Assembly: GCF_002929335.1 (NCBI RefSeq) | Contig: NZ_PJIL01000004.1 | Location: 186,001-250,000 of the forward strand | DNA: 64,000 nt | Direction of reading: 5' to 3' | Origin: Arthrobacter sp. Y81 | GTDB taxonomy: Bacteria > Actinomycetota > Actinomycetes > Actinomycetales > Micrococcaceae | Part shown: positions 59,101-64,000 of the stretch, piece after piece | Layout: each line of letters begins with the position of its first letter | Numbering within the stretch: position 1 is the stretch's first letter | The notes under the pieces: generated by a model | What the model was told of the DNA's origin: nothing | The model's input: the letters and a program-made list of their open reading frames with translations, nothing else | Database searches by the model: none | Translations under genes and position numbers: made by a program

Positions 59101-60303
59101 CTATCCACCCTGCGGTGCGTCGCCAAAGTCGCGGATGGGAAGGCGTTCGCCGTTCCGTTGGGCCGAGGCGTGCGCCACGATCCCGGGAAGGGTGAACCGC
59201 GCGGCAACCCAGGCATTGATGGGCGGGAGCGTCCCTTCGTTGACCGCGGTCACAAAGTCGTCCACCAGGAACTGGTGGCTTCCCTCGTGCCCGTTCGGGG
59301 CGCCACGGAATTCCTCCGGCAGGCGGCTGCGGTCGTGTACGGGAGCAAGGCCGGAGATGAAGGCGTCCCGCAGTTCGGGTGCGACGTCCGCCAACGACGG
59401 GTCATCGAGCGGGATGCTGGGCTTGGTCTCCACCTGTTCAGAGATGTCGTGGACATTCTCCTTGTCCTGCCACACCGTGACCTTGGCGAGCTGCTCGAAG
59501 CTGGCTTCGGTGCCGAAGAAACGGAACCGCGACTCCCGGATGTGGGACGGGTAGCCGACGCGGCGCATCTCGTTGGTGCGCATGGCACCGCCGTCGTTCA
59601 GTTCAAAAAGCGCCGTGGCGTTGGAGAAGTCGTTGTCGAACATGCTCACGTCCCTGTCGAAGACACCGTCCCCCCGGTCGTCCTTGACGCCGATGCAGCT
59701 GACACTGACCGCGTGGGCGGGCAGGGCACCCAGGACACCGCCGATTGCGTGGGTGGGGTACAGCATCGGCGGGTAGCTCGCCGTCGCCTTCCATGCGTCT
59801 CCGCCGCTGTACTGGTAGGCGTCATAGAAGCCGAGGTCCATGTCGTGGACGTAGTCGCCCTCGCTATAGAAGATCCGGCCGAACTTGCCGGCGGCGTGCT
59901 GGTTGCGCGCGTAGACCGTGGCCGGGTTGTAGTAGCTTGTCTCGCCCATGGCGTAGACGAGCCCGGTTTCCTTCACGGCCTCGATGATGCGTTCGATCTC
60001 GTCTTCCGAAACAGCCATGGGGACAGCGGAGTAGACATGCTTGCCGGCGCGCAGCGCCTGCTCCACCAGCGGCCCGTGGGTCCAGCGCTGCGTAAAAATG
60101 GCGACGGCGTCGACGTCGGACGCCAGCAGCTCCTCGAAGCTCGCCTTGGTGCCGTCGAGCCCCCAGTGCTCCAGCGCGGCGGCGGCGCGTTCCGGCCGCT
60201 CGTCAACGACATAAACCTCGCTCACGCCCGGGTGGAGCTTGAAGAGGTGGGCAAAGTGGCCGCCGAACTGTCCGACGCCGACGACTCCGATAGAAAACGT
60301 CAT
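59101..60303 (-). CDS. Gfo/Idh/MocA family oxidoreductase
   Basis: A 400-residue NAD(P)-dependent oxidoreductase. Rossmann start FSIGVVGVGQFGGHFAHLFK, then VDAVAIFTQRWTHGPLVEQA and HVYSAVPMAVSEDEIERII. The last segment takes the place of the usual EKP motif: SAVPMA replaces the catalytic lysine, so chemistry may differ from classical members. AGGAAAGG precedes the ATG. It is divergent from the second ABC operon and followed by its LacI regulator, so it likely acts on the sugar that operon imports. Confidence 0.83.
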   Translation of the reverse strand: MTFSIGVVGVGQFGGHFAHLFKLHPGVSEVYVVDERPERAAAALEHWGLDGTKASFEELLASDVDAVAIFTQRWTHGPLVEQALRAGKHVYSAVPMAVSEDEIERIIEAVKETGLVYAMGETSYYNPATVYARNQHAAGKFGRIFYSEGDYVHDMDLGFYDAYQYSGGDAWKATASYPPMLYPTHAIGGVLGALPAHAVSVSCIGVKDDRGDGVFDRDVSMFDNDFSNATALFELNDGGAMRTNEMRRVGYPSHIRESRFRFFGTEASFEQLAKVTVWQDKENVHDISEQVETKPSIPLDDPSLADVAPELRDAFISGLAPVHDRSRLPEEFRGAPNGHEGSHQFLVDDFVTAVNEGTLPPINAWVAARFTLPGIVAHASAQRNGERLPIRDFGDAPQGG

Positions 60304-60378
60304 TGATTACCTTTCCTGGTTGCCCGCAGGTCCGGGCATGAAGAGCCCCGTGCGGGCCTGCCGAAAGTCTTTCACCGC

Positions 60379-60475
60379 AATCTACTCGAGTCAACAGATT
60401 GAGAACGTTTCAAAGGTAACTTTCAATGTTTTCAAGAGATAAGGCTTGCTCTACCAAATCTACTCGTGTAGATTT
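60379..60475. promoter_or_regulatory. Paired LacI-type operators and ABC operon promoter
   Basis: AAATCTACTCGTGTAGATTT (60456-60475) is a 20-base palindrome centred on CG with one mismatched pair. A related site AATCTACTCGAGT (60379-60391) contains the perfect ACTCGAGT. The two are in register 78 bases apart. A plus-strand promoter TTGCTC (60446-60451), 17 bases, TAGATT (60469-60474) is overlapped at its -10 by the strong site. TGAGAACGTTTCAA (60400-60413) is a weaker third candidate. The divergent Gfo/Idh promoter lies on the other side. Confidence 0.75.
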
Positions 60476-60518
60476 CTATCCAGTTGTTACCCACATCACA
60501 GTCAGGAAAGGGTCGAAG

Positions 60519-61475
60519 ATGACCACCCTTACCAAGCAGCAACAGGACCCGGCAGCACGGGCCCGCCGCCCCAAGGCAGCGAAACCTGTCCAGAAGAGCC
60601 TCATCCACCGCCTCGGCGACTTGAAGGTGGCACTGTTCTTCATCTTCCCGGCGATGATCGGGTTTGTTCTCTTTTATTTGATCCCCACCATCCGGGGCGT
60701 CTACCTCAGCTTTACCGAGTACAGCATCCTGGGTGAGCCCACCTGGATCGGTATGAAGAACTACACCGCCATGCTCGGCGATGAACTGTTCTGGAACGCC
60801 ATGGCAGTCACCGTCCAGTACGTCGGGCTGAACATCGGATTCCAGACCCTGATCGCCCTCGGACTGGCACTCCTGATGCACCGGGTGGCAAAGTCCACCT
60901 TTATCCGGGGCGCGCTGCTGCTTCCCTTCCTCGTGGCGAACGTGATCGTCGCCCTCCTGTGGTTCTGGATGCTCGACTACCAGATGGGCATCGTCAACGA
61001 AATCATCAACTGGATGGGCCTGCCGCGCATCGCCTTCTTCGGCAGCGAGCAGTGGGCCATTCCCACCATCGCCGCCGTCAACGTCTGGCGCCACATGGGC
61101 TACACCGCCCTGCTGATCTTCGCCGGGCTCCAGTCGATCCCCAACCACGTCTACGAGGTTGCATCGCTCGACGGCTCATCCGCCACCCGGACCTTCTGGA
61201 GCATCACCATGCCGCTCCTGCGCCCTGTCATGGTGCTCGTGCTGGTGGTCACCGTGATCGGGTCCTTCCAGGTGTTCGACACGGTGGCCGTCACCACCGC
61301 CGGCGGCCCCATCAACGCCTCCCGCGTCATCCAGATGTACATCTACCAAAAGGCCTTCGGCGAATCGGACTTCGGCTACGCCTCGGCACTGTCCGTCATT
61401 CTCTTCCTCATTCTTGCCCTGGTGGCCTTCGTGCAAATGAAGTTCCTCAAGGGCAACGAATCGGATCTGGACTAA
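60519..61475 (+). CDS. Sugar ABC transporter permease (MalF-like)
   Basis: A 318-residue permease: an N-terminal basic segment, six TM helices and the EAA loop YEVASLDGSSATRTFWSITM. AGGAAAGGG lies 6 bases before the ATG at 60519; the frame is open upstream to 60426, but that part covers the operator. First gene of the second importer, under LacI control. No ATPase gene is present here either. Confidence 0.9.
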   Translation: MTTLTKQQQDPAARARRPKAAKPVQKSLIHRLGDLKVALFFIFPAMIGFVLFYLIPTIRGVYLSFTEYSILGEPTWIGMKNYTAMLGDELFWNAMAVTVQYVGLNIGFQTLIALGLALLMHRVAKSTFIRGALLLPFLVANVIVALLWFWMLDYQMGIVNEIINWMGLPRIAFFGSEQWAIPTIAAVNVWRHMGYTALLIFAGLQSIPNHVYEVASLDGSSATRTFWSITMPLLRPVMVLVLVVTVIGSFQVFDTVAVTTAGGPINASRVIQMYIYQKAFGESDFGYASALSVILFLILALVAFVQMKFLKGNESDLD

Positions 61476-61487
61476 GGAACCCCAGCC

Positions 61488-62417
61488 ATGAGCACCTCAA
61501 CACTTACCCGCAAGAAGTCCGTCAACATCGTTCCCGTCAAGAAGCCGGTCAACTGGCGCCGCGTCGGAGCCTGGGCCCTCGTGGCCGTCGCCGTAGCTGT
61601 CACCGTGGCGCCCTTCCTCTGGATGCTGCGGACGGCGCTGTCGAGCAACCATTCCCTGGCAGCCAACGCGGGCAACCTGCTCCCCGCGGACTTCAGCCTC
61701 GGCGCCTTCAAACGGGTCCTCGGGATGCAGACCCCGGAAGAGGCCATCGCGGAAGGAGGCTCGGGAGCAGCGATCAACTTCTGGCTCTACCTGCGGAACT
61801 CGGTCATCTTCGCCACCGTCACCACCGCCGGACAGGTCTTCTTCAGTGCGATGGCCGCCTACGCCTTCTCCCGGCTCCGCTGGCCCGGACGGAACGTGGT
61901 GTTCAGCCTCTTCCTGGCCACGATGATGGTCCCGCCGATCTTCACCGCGCTGCCCAACTTCCTCATGATCAAGAACCTGGGGCTGCTCAACACGTTCGCC
62001 GGCATGACGCTGCCGTTCCTGTTCATGACCCCGTTCGCCATCTTCTTCCTGCGACAGTTCTTCCTCAGCATGTCCCGGGAAGTCGAGGAAGCCGCCATGC
62101 TCGACGGCGCCAAGCACCTCCGTATCTTCTTCCAGATCGTCCTCCCCAACGCCGCCGCACCCCTGGCCACCCTGGCCCTGCTGACGTTCATCGGCCAGTG
62201 GAACGAGTACTTCTGGCCGCTGCTGGTGGGCCAGGACGAAAGCGTCCGTGTCCTCACCGTCGGCCTGGGCGTCTTCAAGTCCCAGTCCCCGCAGGGCGCC
62301 CCTGACTGGACCGGACTGATGGCCGCAACCCTGGTGGCCGCCATCCCGGTGCTGCTGCTGTTCATCGCCTTCGGCAAGAAGGTAGTGAACTCCATCGGCT
62401 TCTCCGGCATCAAGTAA
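61488..62417 (+). CDS. Sugar ABC transporter permease (MalG-like)
   Basis: A 309-residue permease with six TM helices, the EAA loop EEAAMLDGAKHLRIFFQIVL and the MalG-type FFLRQFFLSMSREVEE segment before it. It starts 12 bases after the first permease with AAGGAACC upstream. Part of the LacI-controlled importer. Confidence 0.9.
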   Translation: MSTSTLTRKKSVNIVPVKKPVNWRRVGAWALVAVAVAVTVAPFLWMLRTALSSNHSLAANAGNLLPADFSLGAFKRVLGMQTPEEAIAEGGSGAAINFWLYLRNSVIFATVTTAGQVFFSAMAAYAFSRLRWPGRNVVFSLFLATMMVPPIFTALPNFLMIKNLGLLNTFAGMTLPFLFMTPFAIFFLRQFFLSMSREVEEAAMLDGAKHLRIFFQIVLPNAAAPLATLALLTFIGQWNEYFWPLLVGQDESVRVLTVGLGVFKSQSPQGAPDWTGLMAATLVAAIPVLLLFIAFGKKVVNSIGFSGIK

Positions 62418-62466
62418 TCCCCTTCACTTTCACCCCCTCCCCTGAAACACCCTCGAAAGGTCCATC

Positions 62467-63807
62467 ATGAAGAAAACCATCGGCGCCGCAGCTGTCGCCG
62501 CAGCCATCGCGCTCTCCCTCTCGGCCTGCGGCGGCGGAAGTCCCGCCTCCAGCGAAGCCAAGGGCGAGATCAACTACTGGCTGTGGGACGCCAACCAGCT
62601 CCCCGCCTACCAGCAGTGTGCAGACGACTTCACCAAGGCCAACCCGGACATCAAGGTCAAGATCACCCAGCGCGGCTGGGACGACTACTGGACCACGCTC
62701 ACCAACGGCTTCGTCGCCGGCACCGCCCCTGATGTCTTCACCAACCACCTCTCGAAGTACCCCGAATACGCCGCAAAGAAGCAGCTTCTCTCCCTCGATG
62801 ACGCCGTCTCCAAGGATGGCATCAAGCTGGACAGCTACACCAAGGGCCTCCCCGAGCTCTGGGTCGGCCAGGACGGCAAGCGCTACGGCCTGCCCAAGGA
62901 CTGGGACACCGTAGGCCTGTTCTACAACACGGCCCTGACCGACTCTGCCGGCATCAGCGCCGAAGACATGGCCAGCCTGGACTGGAACCCCTCCGACGGC
63001 GGCAGCTACGAGAAGACCATCGCCCACCTGACCGTGGACAAGAACGGCGTGCGCGGCGACGAAGCGGGCTTCGACAAGAACAACGTGGCCACCTACGGCC
63101 TGGGCCTGGCAGGCAGCGGCTCCGGCCAGGGCCAGACCGAGTGGAGCTTCCTGAGTGCCACCACGGGATGGACCCACACGGACAAGAACCCCTGGGGCAC
63201 CAAGTTCAACTACGACGACCCCAAGTTCCAGGAAACCATCGCCTGGTGGGCCGGCCTCGTCGAGAAGGGCTACATGCCCAAGCTGGAAACCACTGTCGGC
63301 GCCAGCCTTGCCGACAACTTTGGTGCCGGCAAGGCCGCCATCAACACCACCGGCGACTGGCTGATCGGCCAGTACCAGAGCTACAAGGGCGTGAAAACCG
63401 CGTTCGCCCCCACCCCCAAGGGCCCCGACGGCAAGCGCGCCAGCATGTTCAACGGCCTGGCCGACTCCATCTGGGCCGGCACCAAGAACCCGGCTGCATC
63501 CGTCAAGTGGGTTGAATACCTCGCCTCCACCGATTGCCAGGACGTTGTGGCCTCCAAGGCCGTAGTCTTCCCCGCCATCACCAGCTCCTCCGAGAAGGCA
63601 GCCGAGGCGTTCAAGGCCAAGGGCACCGATGTCTCGGCCTTCACCACGCACGTCAAGGAAGGCACCACCTTCCTCTTCCCCATCGCGGACAAAGCGGCCA
63701 AAGTTGATGGCATCATGAAGCCTGCGATGGACGCCGTGCTCTCCGGCAAGAAGCCTGCCAGCTCCTTGACCGAAGCCAACAACCAGGTGAACGCCCTCTT
63801 CAAGTAG
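62467..63807 (+). CDS. Sugar ABC transporter substrate-binding lipoprotein
   Basis: A 446-residue binding protein with a Sec lipoprotein signal MKKTIGAAAVAAAIALSLSAC (lipidated Cys21) and a family-1 solute-binding fold: NYWLWDANQLPAYQQCADDF, VKITQRGWDDYWTTLTNGFV, GLPKDWDTVGLFYNTALTDS. GAAAGG precedes the ATG. Here the binding protein is the last gene of the importer, unlike the first ABC operon. Two strong hairpins follow it. Confidence 0.9.
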   Translation: MKKTIGAAAVAAAIALSLSACGGGSPASSEAKGEINYWLWDANQLPAYQQCADDFTKANPDIKVKITQRGWDDYWTTLTNGFVAGTAPDVFTNHLSKYPEYAAKKQLLSLDDAVSKDGIKLDSYTKGLPELWVGQDGKRYGLPKDWDTVGLFYNTALTDSAGISAEDMASLDWNPSDGGSYEKTIAHLTVDKNGVRGDEAGFDKNNVATYGLGLAGSGSGQGQTEWSFLSATTGWTHTDKNPWGTKFNYDDPKFQETIAWWAGLVEKGYMPKLETTVGASLADNFGAGKAAINTTGDWLIGQYQSYKGVKTAFAPTPKGPDGKRASMFNGLADSIWAGTKNPAASVKWVEYLASTDCQDVVASKAVVFPAITSSSEKAAEAFKAKGTDVSAFTTHVKEGTTFLFPIADKAAKVDGIMKPAMDAVLSGKKPASSLTEANNQVNALFK

Positions 63808-63819
63808 GCCGAACCTGAC

Positions 63820-63894
63820 GTGGCTGCGTAAGTGGTCGCAGCCACACCCCCGGGTGCCGCTGTTTCTTCCTCGCGAAGCAGCGGCACCCGGGGG
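63820..63894 (+). terminator. Two consecutive hairpins ending the ABC operon
   Basis: GTGGCTGCG/CGCAGCCAC (63820-63845) is followed at once by CCCCCGGGTGCCGCTG (63847-63862) pairing perfectly over 16 bases with CAGCGGCACCCGGGGG (63879-63894). No T-run follows. The second stem is strong enough to terminate or to protect the upstream mRNA. Confidence 0.75.
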
Positions 63895-63971
63895 AACCCA
63901 ACACCACATTCAGAAGAATCCGACGGAGCAGCGTCACATACGCTGACCGTCACAACGAAAGAGAACGCCCT

Positions 63972-64000
63972 ATGAATCCCCTGCACCTCCGCTCCGCCGG
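63972..64000 (+). CDS. Partial gene at right edge
   Basis: ATG at 63972 preceded by GAAAGAGAAC opens a frame MNPLHLRSAG that runs off the window. It lies 77 bases after the operon's terminal hairpin. The visible part is too short to assign; a sugar-metabolising enzyme of the same regulon would be expected from context. Confidence 0.5.

Noticed and set aside
1..64000. Insertion sequences, prophage, CRISPR arrays, tRNA or rRNA genes
   Set aside because: No transposase, integrase, phage or Cas motifs, no regularly spaced repeats and no tRNA/rRNA signatures were seen on either strand; a tRNA scan was not possible here.

Overview
The window looks like the chromosome of a high-GC actinobacterium of the Micrococcaceae, most likely Arthrobacter or Pseudarthrobacter. 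That is inferred from the strong G/C third-position bias, an actinobacterial Tad pilus locus next to a DEAH helicase, a GAF-ANTAR regulator, a TopA with a Lys/Ala tail and no zinc-finger cysteines, ECF42-type sigma plus DGPF genes, and sugar ABC systems without their own ATPase. I saw no IS element, CRISPR array, tRNA or rRNA.

Layout. 1-3.4 kb is a minus-strand aldarate/uronate-type operon (partial gene, kdgD, NAD-dependent epimerase/dehydrogenase, Gfo/Idh oxidoreductase), controlled by a divergent LacI regulator through a clear operator. 4.6-9.1 kb has a TetR regulator, an MFS permease and a GH3 beta-glucosidase. 9.1-11.4 kb is an L-lactate module: a FadR-type regulator, two identical-type operators and lldD. 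11.4-13.1 kb carries a GAF-ANTAR regulator and a DUF1508 protein between two copies of a 66-68 nt palindrome. 13.1-23.4 kb is mostly housekeeping: an ArsR-type regulator, an AcuC-like deacetylase, TrkH/TrkA potassium uptake, proC, an ECF42 sigma with its DGPF partner, a TIM-barrel isomerase, a Ppx/GppA phosphatase and an SseB-domain protein. The 546-base gap between proC and the sigma gene holds two tandem, structurally matching small RNAs, each with its own terminator. 23.5-31.4 kb holds topA, an HTH regulator, an MFS exporter, a methyltransferase and a NYN-domain protein.

31.7-35.5 kb is the least conventional stretch: a single-chain PheRS-like 'mystery ligase' with an altered amino-acid pocket, then four lipoprotein genes that share one cysteine-paired domain (five copies). 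35.5-39.7 kb has trhO, a GNAT protein and an MrfA/Hrq1-like helicase. 39.8-45.2 kb is the convergent Tad pilus operon (cpaE-like, tadA, tadB, tadC, flp-like, tadE, tadG-like). 45.4-51.4 kb has an unusual family-A DNA polymerase, a second DUF1508 protein, a NUDIX hydrolase, endonuclease III and two proteins of unknown function. 51.7-53.7 kb is acs. 54-64 kb holds two sugar ABC importers with DeoR and LacI regulators and a second Gfo/Idh oxidoreductase, ending in a partial gene.

Functionally the window is dominated by plant-polymer sugar and organic-acid use: two ABC importers, MFS plus beta-glucosidase, aldarate, lactate and acetate genes. Each is paired with a local regulator and in most cases a visible palindromic operator. 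Many genes have a TANNNT -10 element only 6-7 nt before the start codon, suggesting frequent leaderless transcription. The strongest candidates for new biology are the tandem small RNAs, the PheRS-like ligase, the cysteine-paired lipoprotein cluster and the palindromes flanking the GAF-ANTAR module.
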